64,000 nt of DNA, from the NCBI RefSeq assembly GCF_035994185.1, contig NZ_CP108538.1, forward strand, positions 5,619,501-5,683,500, in the 5' to 3' direction. Source of the stretch: Streptomyces sp. NBC_01217. GTDB lineage: Bacteria > Actinomycetota > Actinomycetes > Streptomycetales > Streptomycetaceae. This document shows positions 8,675 through 16,972 of this stretch, piece after piece. A model generated the notes under the pieces. The model was not told where the DNA came from. It saw nothing but the letters and a program-made list of their open reading frames with translations, and did no database searches. The stretch's first letter is position 1. Each line of letters begins with the position of its first letter. The position numbers and the translations under genes were made by a program.

Positions 8675-9223
8675 CTACGGTGCGATACCGACCCTGGGAA
8701 TCGTCGGGGTCGATCCCTGAGCCGCCTCGTCCCTGAGACGGGGCCGGGTCCTGACCCGCCGCTGCTTCCTGCGGCGCAGCCGCGCCCGGAACACGGGTAC
8801 GACCAGCAGATGCGCGAGCGCCACGCCGGCGGTGTTCAGCAGCAGCGAGTCGACGTCGACGACCTGCCCCGGCACCCCGGTCTGCAACAGCTCGATGGCC
8901 AGCGAGATCAGCGCCCCCGCCGCCACGGTACGGGCCAGCGAGGCCCAGGGGGAGACGGACAGCCGGCCCCCGGCCATCGGCAGCAGCACGCCGAGCGGGG
9001 CGAGCAGCAGCAGTCCCTCACCGATCCTTCGGGCGGCCTCGACCGGGCCGAGGGACAGGTCGGCTCTGATACCGGCGAAGGGCTGAAGATTCGAGGCGGT
9101 CATCCACGGCACATCGAGCGGGCGCAGAGTCAGCCACCCGACGAGCAGCAGATGCGCGAGGAGGAGAAGAACTCCGGCCGCGCGGAAGCGGATGGCAGTC
9201 TGACTGCCCGAACCTTGACGCAC
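8675..9223 (-). CDS. VanZ-like membrane protein
   Basis: A 182-residue protein with about four membrane helices (AAGVLLLLAHLLLVGWLTL, IGEGLLLLAPLGVLLPMAG, SLARTVAAGALISLAIELL, LLLNTAGVALAHLLVVPVF) and the VanZ signatures NLQPF, RIGEGLLLLAPLGVLLP and ELLQ.VPG..VDVDSLLLNTAG. VanZ proteins are linked with low-level teicoplanin resistance and envelope modification. There is no van cluster nearby. The start is uncertain: GTG 9223 is chosen, with TTG 9232 also in frame. The basic C-terminal tail is cytoplasmic. Confidence 0.85.
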   Translation of the reverse strand: MRQGSGSQTAIRFRAAGVLLLLAHLLLVGWLTLRPLDVPWMTASNLQPFAGIRADLSLGPVEAARRIGEGLLLLAPLGVLLPMAGGRLSVSPWASLARTVAAGALISLAIELLQTGVPGQVVDVDSLLLNTAGVALAHLLVVPVFRARLRRRKQRRVRTRPRLRDEAAQGSTPTIPRVGIAP

Positions 9224-9311
9224 GCCCCCCAAGACGCGCCGGGCGGCAGGATCGGTTCCGCTCGCCCGGAACCGGGCCCGACGTGCGACGGAATCCGGAC
9301 ATCCGCCCCGC

Positions 9312-9932
9312 TCAGCCCCCCGCGCCTTCCCCCAGCGTCGGTACCGCCTGCGGCCGGGCCTTCGTCTCCGAGGTGCACAGATAGCCGCGCGGCGCGTAGT
9401 TCCCCGGTCCGCCCAGCGTCACCGTGCCGTCCGGGGCGAGCGACTCGCTCTCCGCGTACGTACACACGATCTGTGCCAGCGCCTCGGGCGCCAGGTCCTC
9501 CGGCTGCTGGCTCAGCCGCAGTGTGCCCTGCCGGTCACCGCTGTGGGCCGCGCCGATCCGCAGGGCCGGCGGGACGGACGTGGAGAACCCGGCCTGCCGC
9601 TCCTCGGCGGGCGGCTTCTGCTCCAGCTCGGCCAGGAGCGCCTGCGCGATCCGGACCCGGTCCGACTTCGGCTCGCCCGCCTGCACCGTGCGGTCCACAG
9701 TGACCAGCTGCGAGGAGCAGACCAGATAGATCTGTACGGGGATGCCCTGGAGTGCCTGGGTGGTGACGTTCTCCGCGGACATCGAGCACGGCACCTGGGA
9801 CGGCGCGGCCCCGGCGTCCACCGGCACGGAGGTGGTCCTGATCCCGCAGCCCGCGGCCAGCACGGCCGCGGTCACGGCACCGGCCAGCGCCACGGCCGAA
9901 CGGCGCGCCCGGCGGTTGCTGCTGCTCGTCAC
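9312..9932 (-). CDS. AfsQ-operon lipoprotein, GerMN-like
   Basis: A 206-residue lipoprotein. The lipobox is LAAGC after a 28-residue signal sequence (VALAGAVTAAVLAAGCG). The mature part looks GerMN-like (VQIYLVCSSQLVTVDRTV, RVRIAQALLAELEQKPPAEE), the module found in LpqB, the lipoprotein partner of MtrAB. Its GTG overlaps the afsQ2 stop as GTGA, so it is the third gene of the afsQ1-afsQ2 operon. I infer that it modulates sensing by AfsQ2 at the membrane surface, by analogy with LpqB-MtrB. Confidence 0.85.
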   Translation of the reverse strand: MTSSSNRRARRSAVALAGAVTAAVLAAGCGIRTTSVPVDAGAAPSQVPCSMSAENVTTQALQGIPVQIYLVCSSQLVTVDRTVQAGEPKSDRVRIAQALLAELEQKPPAEERQAGFSTSVPPALRIGAAHSGDRQGTLRLSQQPEDLAPEALAQIVCTYAESESLAPDGTVTLGGPGNYAPRGYLCTSETKARPQAVPTLGEGAGG

Positions 9933-11467
9933 GTCGCGTCGCCCTCCTCGTCCCGGACCCCCGCGTCGTGATCCCCGGCGGAGCGGGTCAGCGGCTCCGC
10001 GTCGCGCGGCAGCCGCAGTACGAACACCGCGCCGTCGCCGTCCGGGGAGTTCGCTGCCGTGATGTCACCGCCGTGGATGTGCGCGTTCTCCATGGCGATC
10101 GACAGGCCGAGACCGCTGCCCTCGGAGCGCGGGCGGGAGGCGCTGGCCTTGTAGAACCGGTCGAAGACATGCGGCAGGACGTCCTCGGGGATACCGGGGC
10201 CGTGGTCGCGGACCTCGATGACGAGTTCCTCGCCCTCGGTCCGTACCGACACCCGTACCGGCGAACCGCCGTGCTTGAGCGCGTTGCCGATCAGATTCGC
10301 CAGGATCACATCGAGCCGGCGCGGATCGAGGCGGACCATCATGCCGCGATCGGCGTCCAGATCCACCGCGTCCAGCCAGGCACGGGCGTCGATGCAGGCG
10401 GTGACCTGGTCGGCGACATCCACGGTGTCGAGGACGAGCCGGGCCGTACCCGCGTCGAAGCGGGTGACCTCCATCAGGTTCTCCACCAGGTCGTTGAGGC
10501 GCCGGGTCTCGCTCACCACCAGACGCACCGCGGGCGCGATCATCGGGTCCAGGCTGTCCGCCTCGTCCTCCAGGACCTCGGTGACCGCGGTCAGCGCGGT
10601 GAGCGGGGTGCGCAGTTCGTGCGACATGTCGGCGACGAACCGTCGGCTCGCCTCGTCCCGCGAGCTCATGTCCGCGACCTTCTTCTCCAGCGAACGCGCG
10701 GTCGTGTTGAACGTACGGGACAGATCGGCGAGTTCATCGGTGCCGGACACCACCAGCCGGGTGTCGAACTTGCCCTCGCCGAGCTTGCGCGCGGCGTCAC
10801 CGAGCCGCTGCACGGGCCGCAGCACGGTCGTCGCGGCGGCCTGCGCGAGCAGCGCCGAGCCGACCAGTGCGAGACCGGTGGCGATCCCCAGCGACCAGGC
10901 CAGGGAGTTCAGATCCTGTCGCTCCTGGTCGAGCGACTTCAGCATGTAGCCGGTCGGGCCACCGCCGATGATCTTCGTACCGCCCACCAGATACGGCGTA
11001 CCGCGGATGCTGACCCGCTGCCAGAACAGGTGGTACTCGTACTTGTTGCCCGCCTCCACCGGCTGCTTCTTGTTGACCGCCTTCTGCAGCGACAGCGGCA
11101 CGTTGTCGAGCGTGAAGGTGTCCAGATCGGAGTTGCCGACGATCGGCTTGCCGGTGTCGCGCTCGGCGACCAGCAGCACGCTGTAGCCGGGCGAGCTGCT
11201 CGCCATCTGCACGGCGGCGTTCTGCAGATCGTCCTTGGTGGGCCGCAACGGCAGTGAGGCCGCCCGGTTCTGCATCTCCTGGCGGAAGTCCCCGAGCGCC
11301 GAGTCCTGGGTACGCGTCAGCACGGCCTCGCGGTTCAGCCAGTACGCGATCCCCGAGGCCGACACCGCGGCGGTCAGCGCCACCAGCGCGAACACGACGA
11401 CGAGACGCAGCCGCAGACTGGTCCAGCGGAGCCCGGTGAGCAGGCTCCGTTTGACAGCATCGCTCAC
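9929..11467 (-). CDS. afsQ2: Sensor histidine kinase AfsQ2
   Basis: A 512-residue membrane kinase. Helix 1 is at about 20-42 (LRLVVVFALVALTAAVSASG), followed by an extracytoplasmic sensor of about 150 residues, helix 2 at about 190-212 (WSLGIATGLALVGSALLAQA) and a HAMP domain (RPVQRLGDAARKLGEG). HisKA carries the H-box DMSHELRTPLTAL. HATPase_c has the N box NLIGNALKHG, G1 DHGPGIPE, F box FDRFYKA and G2 GSGLGLSIA, so all catalytic boxes are intact. It overlaps afsQ1 by 4 bp. The afsQ name rests on the match with the afsQ1-afsQ2-sigQ arrangement, where the system controls antibiotic production under glutamate nitrogen. Confidence 0.9.
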   Translation of the reverse strand: MSDAVKRSLLTGLRWTSLRLRLVVVFALVALTAAVSASGIAYWLNREAVLTRTQDSALGDFRQEMQNRAASLPLRPTKDDLQNAAVQMASSSPGYSVLLVAERDTGKPIVGNSDLDTFTLDNVPLSLQKAVNKKQPVEAGNKYEYHLFWQRVSIRGTPYLVGGTKIIGGGPTGYMLKSLDQERQDLNSLAWSLGIATGLALVGSALLAQAAATTVLRPVQRLGDAARKLGEGKFDTRLVVSGTDELADLSRTFNTTARSLEKKVADMSSRDEASRRFVADMSHELRTPLTALTAVTEVLEDEADSLDPMIAPAVRLVVSETRRLNDLVENLMEVTRFDAGTARLVLDTVDVADQVTACIDARAWLDAVDLDADRGMMVRLDPRRLDVILANLIGNALKHGGSPVRVSVRTEGEELVIEVRDHGPGIPEDVLPHVFDRFYKASASRPRSEGSGLGLSIAMENAHIHGGDITAANSPDGDGAVFVLRLPRDAEPLTRSAGDHDAGVRDEEGDAT

Positions 11468-12150
11468 TGAGGCGAATCCAGCCGATAGCCCACACCCCGG
11501 ACGGTACGGATCAGCGTCGGCGAGGACGGTACGTCCTCCACCTTGGCGCGCAGGCGCTGCACACAGGCGTCCACGAGCCGGGAGTCACCGAGGTAGTCGT
11601 GCTCCCAGACCAGCCGCAGCAGTTGCTGCCGCGACAGGGCCTGGCCCGGTCTGCGGCTCAGCTCCAGCAGGAGTCGCAGCTCGGTCGGCGTGAGCTGCAG
11701 ATCCTCGCCGTTCTTGGTCACGGTCATGGCGGAGCGGTCGATCACCACGTTCCCGAAGGACGCGGAGTCGGTGGACTCGCGCTCGCCGCGGCGCAGCACC
11801 GCACGGATACGGGCGTCGAGCACCCGGCCCTGCACGGGTTTGACCACATAGTCGTCGGCACCGGACTCGAGTCCGACCACCACGTCGATGTCGTCGCTGC
11901 GCGCGGTCAGCAGAATGATCGGCAGCTGGTCGGTGCGCCGGATGCGGCGGCACACCTCGAAACCGTCGATACCGGGCAGCATCACATCCAGCACGATCAG
12001 ATCCGGCCGCTGCTCACGCAGCAGTTTGAGGCCGTCCTCTCCCGTCGCCGCGGTGGCCACACGGTGGCCCTGGCGTGACAGCGAGAGTTCGAGGGCCGTG
12101 CGGATGGCGTCGTCGTCCTCGATCAGCAACAGGAAAGGCACGCTGGTCAT
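11464..12150 (-). CDS. afsQ1: OmpR-family response regulator AfsQ1
   Basis: A 228-residue regulator. The receiver domain has the acidic pocket EDDD (11-14), phosphoacceptor Asp55 in LIVLDVMLPG, the Thr in LLTAR and the Lys of DDYVVKP. The OmpR winged helix follows (LTPTELRLLLELSRRPGQAL, RLRAKVE, IRTVRGVGYRLD). It is first in the operon with afsQ2 and the lipoprotein, and divergent from sigQ. A GTnAC-n6-GTnAC box lies in the shared upstream region. Confidence 0.93.
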   Translation of the reverse strand: MTSVPFLLLIEDDDAIRTALELSLSRQGHRVATAATGEDGLKLLREQRPDLIVLDVMLPGIDGFEVCRRIRRTDQLPIILLTARSDDIDVVVGLESGADDYVVKPVQGRVLDARIRAVLRRGERESTDSASFGNVVIDRSAMTVTKNGEDLQLTPTELRLLLELSRRPGQALSRQQLLRLVWEHDYLGDSRLVDACVQRLRAKVEDVPSSPTLIRTVRGVGYRLDSPQ

Positions 12151-12234
12151 TCTGACCCATGGTGGAGCCCCAGTTCGACAGTTGGCGCCGACTCATACAT
12201 CCGGCGCACCCGCGACGCGCCGACGGCAGGCCCT

Positions 12235-12250
12235 GTGACAGGGCTGTGAC
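12235..12250 (+). promoter_or_regulatory. AfsQ1-type binding box upstream of sigQ
   Basis: GTGAC-AGGGCT-GTGAC fits exactly the GTnAC-n6-GTnAC direct-repeat pattern known for AfsQ1. It lies between afsQ1 and sigQ, 84 bp before the proposed sigQ start, so it could serve sigQ and the afsQ operon. Confidence 0.75.
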
Positions 12251-12333
12251 AGTCGGCGGACAGCGTGATGAAACTGCCCCGGCAAGCTCGTTGGAACAAG
12301 GAACGGACGGACTCCACCGATGGGGGGCGCGAG

Positions 12334-13134
12334 ATGAACGCAACTCACAGCACCACCGCAAGCGCAGTTGTCACGCGTCTGCACGATGTCGGCCGGAGCA
12401 CCGAGAAGTCCGGGGCCGGAGGGGGCACCTCCCTGCTCGAGCGGAGCCGAGAGCTCGGGGGAGGGCGGGGGTGCGTTCGTGGCGCCGGGCGTCAGCACAC
12501 GTCGTACATGACGGTGGTTGACGCATCTGTGGGGGGCAGCGGGGGAAGCACCGGGGGAGCCGCGTACGGGGAGGCCATGGGGGAGCGGAAGTCCCCGGCG
12601 CAGGGCGAGGACGCCGATACGGCGTTCACGGCCTACGTCCGGGAGCGCCGCGCCTCCCTGTACGCAACCGCCTACCACCTGACCGGGGACCGGTTCGAGG
12701 CCGAGGATCTGCTGCAGAGCGCCCTCTTCTCGACGTACCGGGCGTGGGACCGGATCAGCGACAAGGCGGCGGTCGGCGGCTATCTGCGCCGCACCATGAC
12801 CAATCTGCACATCAGCGCCTGGCGCAGGCGCAAGCTCAACGAGTACCCGACCGAGGAGCTGCCGGAGACGGCGGGCGACACGGACGCGATGCGCGGCACG
12901 GAGCTGCGCGCCGTGCTCTGGCAGGCGCTGGCGCGGCTGCCCGAACTCCAGCGCACGATGCTGGTCCTGCGCTACTACGAGGGCCGCACCGATCCGGAGG
13001 TCGCGGCCATTCTCGACATCAGTGTCGGCACGGTGAAGTCCAGCATCTGGCGGTCGCTCCGCCGGCTGCGCGAGGACGAGGTCCTCAGCTTCGGCCGTGA
13101 CGAGGAGGAGTCCTTCGGCGAGCTGGTGGCCTGA
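12334..13134 (+). CDS. sigQ: ECF sigma factor SigQ (SigE-family)
   Basis: A 266-residue sigma factor from ATG 12334. The conserved part is the last 175 residues: region 2 (SLYATAYHLTGDRFEAEDLL, AVGGYLRRTMTNLHISAWRR) and region 4 (LPELQRTMLVLRYYEGRTD, VAAILDISVGTVKSSIWRSL). The long, Gly/Ser-rich N-terminus is atypical. In-frame starts at ATG 12508 or ATG 12577 would remove most of it, while ATG 12334 has GGGGGG-cgcgag just ahead. SigQ is divergent from afsQ1 and is a known AfsQ1 target in S. coelicolor. The acidic C-terminus reads DEEESFGELVA. Confidence 0.85.
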   Translation: MNATHSTTASAVVTRLHDVGRSTEKSGAGGGTSLLERSRELGGGRGCVRGAGRQHTSYMTVVDASVGGSGGSTGGAAYGEAMGERKSPAQGEDADTAFTAYVRERRASLYATAYHLTGDRFEAEDLLQSALFSTYRAWDRISDKAAVGGYLRRTMTNLHISAWRRRKLNEYPTEELPETAGDTDAMRGTELRAVLWQALARLPELQRTMLVLRYYEGRTDPEVAAILDISVGTVKSSIWRSLRRLREDEVLSFGRDEEESFGELVA

Positions 13135-13272
13135 GGGGACGGGGGAACGGGGGTACGGGGGAATGCTGCGGGGTCGGACGGGCCGGGGGTCCAGTCCGGC
13201 CCCGTCGGCGTGTGCGGCGTGAATTTCAGCCTCGTCGGCGTCTGAGGCGCGGGGTACGGGGAGGGGCCCCGG

Positions 13273-13998
13273 TTACGGGAAGGGGCGGGTAGGGGAGACG
13301 GCGCCCGCCACACGCGCGCGCCGGCAGCGGCCCGCTGCCGCGGCGGCCAGTCGGCCCAGGGCCTCCTTCTTGCCGCACGGATGCGCCCCCAGCGCCGTCT
13401 GCCGCGCCACGATGCGCCGTTCCGCCCGCATCAGCCGCCATCCGCGCCGCAGCAGGAACGGCACGGACTTCCGTCCCTCCCTCAGATCCCGCAGCAGCCG
13501 GCGGCGGAACGTCGTCGACGGACGGCCGCGCAGGCACAGCGCGTCCGCGAGTACGCCCAGTTCCTGGCACCGTTCGACTATGTCCGCCGCGAAGATCCCC
13601 TCCGCCACGAACAGCGGGGTGCGCTCGATGCTGAACGCCTCGCGGTCGACCCGGGAGCTCGTGGAGATGTCGTACACCGGGACGTTCGTACGCCCCGTGC
13701 GGCACAGTTCCATGATCGCGGCGACCGCCGCGTCGGCGTCCCAGGACTCCGCGGAGTCCCAGTCGATGTCCGTACTGCCGGCAACGACCGGCAGCGTGGG
13801 GTCGTCGCCCTCCTTGTAGAAGTCGTCCAGCCGCAGCACCGGCAGGTCGGTGCGGGCGGCGAGGGAGGACTTGACGGAGCCGGAAGGGCCGGCGAGCAGC
13901 ACGACGCGGGTCGGAATGGGTTGGGAACTCACAGGACATGAGTGTGAGGCATTGACCCGCGCAGGGGACCCCCGGGAGGTCGTGTTGGTATCGAGCAT
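13273..13998 (-). CDS. P-loop uridine kinase-like protein with altered Walker A
   Basis: A 241-residue P-loop protein resembling uridine kinases: P-loop VVLLAGPSGSVKSSLA, LRLDDFYKEGDDPTLP, DIDWDSAESWD, VPVYDISTS, FVAEGIFAADIVERC and a LID-like LCLRGRPSTTFRRRLLRDLR. The invariant glycine before the Walker Lys is Val42 (GPSGSVKS; codon GTC, plus-strand gac 13873-13875). The rest of the fold is intact. The C-terminus is Arg/Ala-rich. Starts GTG 14001 and ATG 13998 are adjacent, with GAGG just upstream. Nucleotide binding is doubtful. Confidence 0.75.
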   Translation of the reverse strand: MLDTNTTSRGSPARVNASHSCPVSSQPIPTRVVLLAGPSGSVKSSLAARTDLPVLRLDDFYKEGDDPTLPVVAGSTDIDWDSAESWDADAAVAAIMELCRTGRTNVPVYDISTSSRVDREAFSIERTPLFVAEGIFAADIVERCQELGVLADALCLRGRPSTTFRRRLLRDLREGRKSVPFLLRRGWRLMRAERRIVARQTALGAHPCGKKEALGRLAAAAAGRCRRARVAGAVSPTRPFP

Positions 13999-14061
13999 CA
14001 CACCTCAACTACTCTACGCACTCAGATGGTTACTCAACGGTCTCGATCAGGTGGGAACTTC

Positions 14062-14478
14062 ATGGCACGTCACGCACTTTCCAGGTCCCGGCGCCGCGCT
14101 CTGCTGCGGGCAGGTCTGACCGTCACCGCGGTGGGTGCCGCGCTCGGCGCGGGAGGTGCGGCGGCCCAGGCGGCGCCGCTGCCCCTCGCACCTGCCGCGG
14201 GCTCCGACAGCAGCCTCGGCGGGGTCGGCGAGGCGAGCGGGAGCGCGGTGACCGGGGCGCTCGGGCACTCGCTCAAGAACGGCGTCGCACCGGTGACGCA
14301 TCTGCGGCTCGACCCGCTGGCCGGTACGGGTGTCGATCCGCTGGACAACGCGGTGGGGACCCAGGTCGCCGACTTCAAGCCGCTCTCCACGGCCACCCTC
14401 ACCGACCCGGTGACGAGTGGCGGCGCGCTGAAGGACCTGCCGGTGGTGGGACAGGTGGCAGGACTGCTGCACGGCTGA
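14062..14478 (+). CDS. Small secreted protein of unknown function
   Basis: A 138-residue protein with a twin-arginine-like basic start (ARHALSRSRRRALLRAG), a hydrophobic segment and probable cleavage near AAAQAA. The mature part is Ala/Gly/Leu-rich with recurrent LDPL/VDPL phrases (LRLDPLAGTGVDPLDNAV) and ends LPVVGQVAGLLHG. It has no cysteine or known domain, and resembles the protein at 7965. A GTGGGAACTT stretch precedes ATG 14062. It is divergent from the kinase-like gene. Function unknown. Confidence 0.72.
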   Translation: MARHALSRSRRRALLRAGLTVTAVGAALGAGGAAAQAAPLPLAPAAGSDSSLGGVGEASGSAVTGALGHSLKNGVAPVTHLRLDPLAGTGVDPLDNAVGTQVADFKPLSTATLTDPVTSGGALKDLPVVGQVAGLLHG

Positions 14479-14531
14479 GAGCGCGCAACCAGGGTGCGCC
14501 GCAGGTGCGGACGCGTTCACCGTCACCGACG

Positions 14532-14569
14532 CGGCCCGCCGCTCCGGGTGTTTCCGGAGCGGCGGGCCG
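14532..14569. terminator. Bidirectional hairpin terminator
   Basis: A perfect 16-bp stem (CGGCCCGCCGCTCCGG and its complement) with a GTGTTT loop. It lies between two convergent genes. Confidence 0.8.
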
Positions 14570-14581
14570 TCGTCATGCGGG

Positions 14582-15538
14582 TCAGTACGAGGACCCCGAG
14601 GTGCCCAGTGCGCCCGTCGGGTGCCAGACCGTCTTCGTTTCGAGGAAGGCCGTCAGGCGGTGGGTGCCGGGGTCGGCCGACCAGTCGAAGGCGCCGCCTT
14701 CGTCCACAGCAGAGGAGGCGGCAGCGCTTTGCGCTTCCTTCTCGGGGCGGTGGCGGGAGACGGGTGGGCGAAGGACTCGCTTCAGGTTGTCCGCGGCCGC
14801 GATCTCCAGCTCCTTCGCCAGCGCGGCGTCCGCGCCCGTGAGGTCGATGGCGTTCACGTCCTGGTGGGAGGCGAGAGGCGTCGCGATCTCCGCCGTCTTC
14901 CCGGACAGGATGTTCACCACGCCGCCCGGCAGGTCGGAGGTGGCCAGCACCTCGCCCAGGGACAGGGCCGGCAGCGGGGAGTGGGCCGAGGCGATGACGA
15001 CCGCCGTGTTGCCGGTCGCGATCACCGGGGCGATCACCGAGACCAGGCCCAGGAACGAGGAGTCCTGGGGCGCCAGCACCGTGACCACACCGGTCGGCTC
15101 AGGGGTGGAGAGGTTGAAGAACGGGCCCGCGACCGGGTTCGCCCCGCCCACGATCTGGCCGATCTTGTCGGTCCAGCCCGCGTACCAGACCCAGCGGTCG
15201 ACCGCCGCGTCCACGACGGCCGCCGCCTTGGACTTCGACAGGCCCTCCGCGTCCGCCACTTCGCGTACGAACTGGTCCTTGCGGCCCTCCAGCATCTCCG
15301 CGACGCGGTAGAGGATCTGGCCGCGGTTGTACGCCGTCGCGCCCGACCAGCCGCCGAAGGCCTTGCGGGCGGCCACGACCGCGTCGCGCGCGTCCTTGCG
15401 GGAAGACTGCGGGGCGTTCGCCAGCCACTTGCCCTTGGAGTCCGACACCTCGTACACCCGGCCGCTCTCGGAGCGGGGGAACTTGCCCCCGACGTACAGC
15501 TTGTAGGTCTTGAAGACGCTCAGACGGTTATCGGACAT
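14582..15538 (-). CDS. Cysteine-free, truncated aldehyde dehydrogenase-like protein
   Basis: A 318-residue protein matching the NAD-binding half of aldehyde dehydrogenases: YKLYVGGKFPRSESGRVY, GQILYRVAEMLEGRKDQF, EPTGVVTVLAP, APVIATGNTAVVIAS, DLPGGVVNILSG. It stops where the catalytic domain should begin and has no cysteine at all, so it cannot carry the catalytic thiol; full-length enzymes have about 480 residues. The C-terminus keeps a conserved-looking FLETKTVWHPTG tail after a Ser/Ala-rich insert. ATG 15538 overlaps the stop of the complete dehydrogenase by 11 bp. I infer a pseudoenzyme or regulatory subunit made with its active neighbour. Confidence 0.85.
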   Translation of the reverse strand: MSDNRLSVFKTYKLYVGGKFPRSESGRVYEVSDSKGKWLANAPQSSRKDARDAVVAARKAFGGWSGATAYNRGQILYRVAEMLEGRKDQFVREVADAEGLSKSKAAAVVDAAVDRWVWYAGWTDKIGQIVGGANPVAGPFFNLSTPEPTGVVTVLAPQDSSFLGLVSVIAPVIATGNTAVVIASAHSPLPALSLGEVLATSDLPGGVVNILSGKTAEIATPLASHQDVNAIDLTGADAALAKELEIAAADNLKRVLRPPVSRHRPEKEAQSAAASSAVDEGGAFDWSADPGTHRLTAFLETKTVWHPTGALGTSGSSY

Positions 15539-16967
15539 CGAGGTACGCCTCCAGGCCGTGACGGCCGCCTTCGCGGCCGAAGCCCGACTCCTTGTAGCCG
15601 CCGAAGGGCGAGGTCGGGTCGAACTTGTTGAACGTGTTGGCCCAGACGACTCCCGCCCGGAGCTTGTTCGCCACCGCGAGGATGCGGGAGCCCTTCTCCG
15701 TCCAGATCCCGGCCGAGAGGCCGTACTGGCTGTTGTTGGCCTTGGCGACCGCCTCGTCGGGCGTACGGAACGACAGCACGGAGAGCACCGGGCCGAAGAT
15801 CTCGTCGCGGGCGATGGTGTGCGCCTGGGTGACGTTCGTGAAGAGCGTCGGGGCGAACCAGTAGCCGGAGGAGGGGAGTTCGCAGGGGGCGGACCAGCGT
15901 TCGGCGCCCTCCGCCTCGCCCGTCTCGGCGAGCGCGGTGATCCGGGCGAGCTGCTCCGCGGAGTTGATCGCACCGATGTCGGTGTTCTTGTCCAGCGGGT
16001 CGCCGAGGCGCAGTGTGGACAGCCGTCGCTTCAGGGAGTCCAGCAGCTCGTCCTGGATCGACTCCTGGACCAGGAGGCGCGAGCCCGCGCAGCAGACCTG
16101 GCCCTGGTTGAAGAAGATGCCGGTGACGATGCCCTCGACGGCCTGGTCGAGCGGGGCGTCGTCGAAGACGATGTTGGCGCCCTTGCCGCCCAGTTCGAGG
16201 GTGACCTTCTTGTCCGTACCGGCGATCCGGCGGGCGATGGCCTTGCCGACCGCGGTCGAGCCGGTGAAGGCGATCTTGTTGACGTCCTCGTGCTCGACGA
16301 GGGCGGCGCCCGCGTCCCCGTATCCGGTGAGGATGTTCACGACGCCCTTGGGCAGGCCGGCCTGGCGGCAGATGTCCGCGAAGAACAGTGCGGACAGCGG
16401 CGTCGTCTCGGCGGGCTTGAGGACCACCGTGTTGCCGGTGGCGAGCGCCGGGGCGATCTTCCACGCGAGCATGAGGAGCGGGAAGTTCCAGGGGATGATC
16501 TGGCCCGCGACGCCGAGGGGGCGGGGGTTCGCGCCGTAACCGGCGTGGTCCAGCTTGTCGGCCCAGCCCGCGTAGTAGAAGAAGTGCGCCGCGACCAGCG
16601 GGAGGTCCGCGTCGCGGGTCTCCTTGATCGGCTTGCCGTTGTCGAGGGTTTCGAGAACGGCGAGCTCGCGGCTGCGCTCCTGGATGATCCGGGCGATCCG
16701 GAAGAGGTACTTGGCGCGCTCGGAGCCGGGCAGCGCCGACCACTTCTCGAACGCCTTGCGGGCCGCCTTCACGGCCCGGTCGACGTCCGCGGCGCCGGCC
16801 TGGGCGACCTCGGAGAGGACCTCCTCGGACGACGGGGAGACCGTCTTGAAGACCTTGCCGTCGGCCGCCTCGGTGAACTCGCCGTCGATGAAGAGCCCGT
16901 ACGAGGGCGCGATGTCGACGACCGAGCGCGACTCGGGGGCGGGGGCGTACTCGAATGCAGATGCCAT
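15528..16967 (-). CDS. NAD(P)-dependent aldehyde dehydrogenase
   Basis: A 479-residue complete ALDH. Visible motifs: substrate/coenzyme channel VAGQIIPWNFPLLMLAWK, LATGNTVVLKPAE, FTGSTAVGKAIA, general-base Glu in VTLELGGKGANIV, catalytic Cys region FFNQGQVCCAGSRLLV and EIFGPVLSVLSF. It lies 5 bp after deoC in the same operon. This suggests it oxidises the acetaldehyde released when DeoC splits deoxyribose-5-phosphate. ATG 16967 is the only plausible start. Confidence 0.93.
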   Translation of the reverse strand: MASAFEYAPAPESRSVVDIAPSYGLFIDGEFTEAADGKVFKTVSPSSEEVLSEVAQAGAADVDRAVKAARKAFEKWSALPGSERAKYLFRIARIIQERSRELAVLETLDNGKPIKETRDADLPLVAAHFFYYAGWADKLDHAGYGANPRPLGVAGQIIPWNFPLLMLAWKIAPALATGNTVVLKPAETTPLSALFFADICRQAGLPKGVVNILTGYGDAGAALVEHEDVNKIAFTGSTAVGKAIARRIAGTDKKVTLELGGKGANIVFDDAPLDQAVEGIVTGIFFNQGQVCCAGSRLLVQESIQDELLDSLKRRLSTLRLGDPLDKNTDIGAINSAEQLARITALAETGEAEGAERWSAPCELPSSGYWFAPTLFTNVTQAHTIARDEIFGPVLSVLSFRTPDEAVAKANNSQYGLSAGIWTEKGSRILAVANKLRAGVVWANTFNKFDPTSPFGGYKESGFGREGGRHGLEAYLDVR

Positions 16968-16972
16968 GGGGA

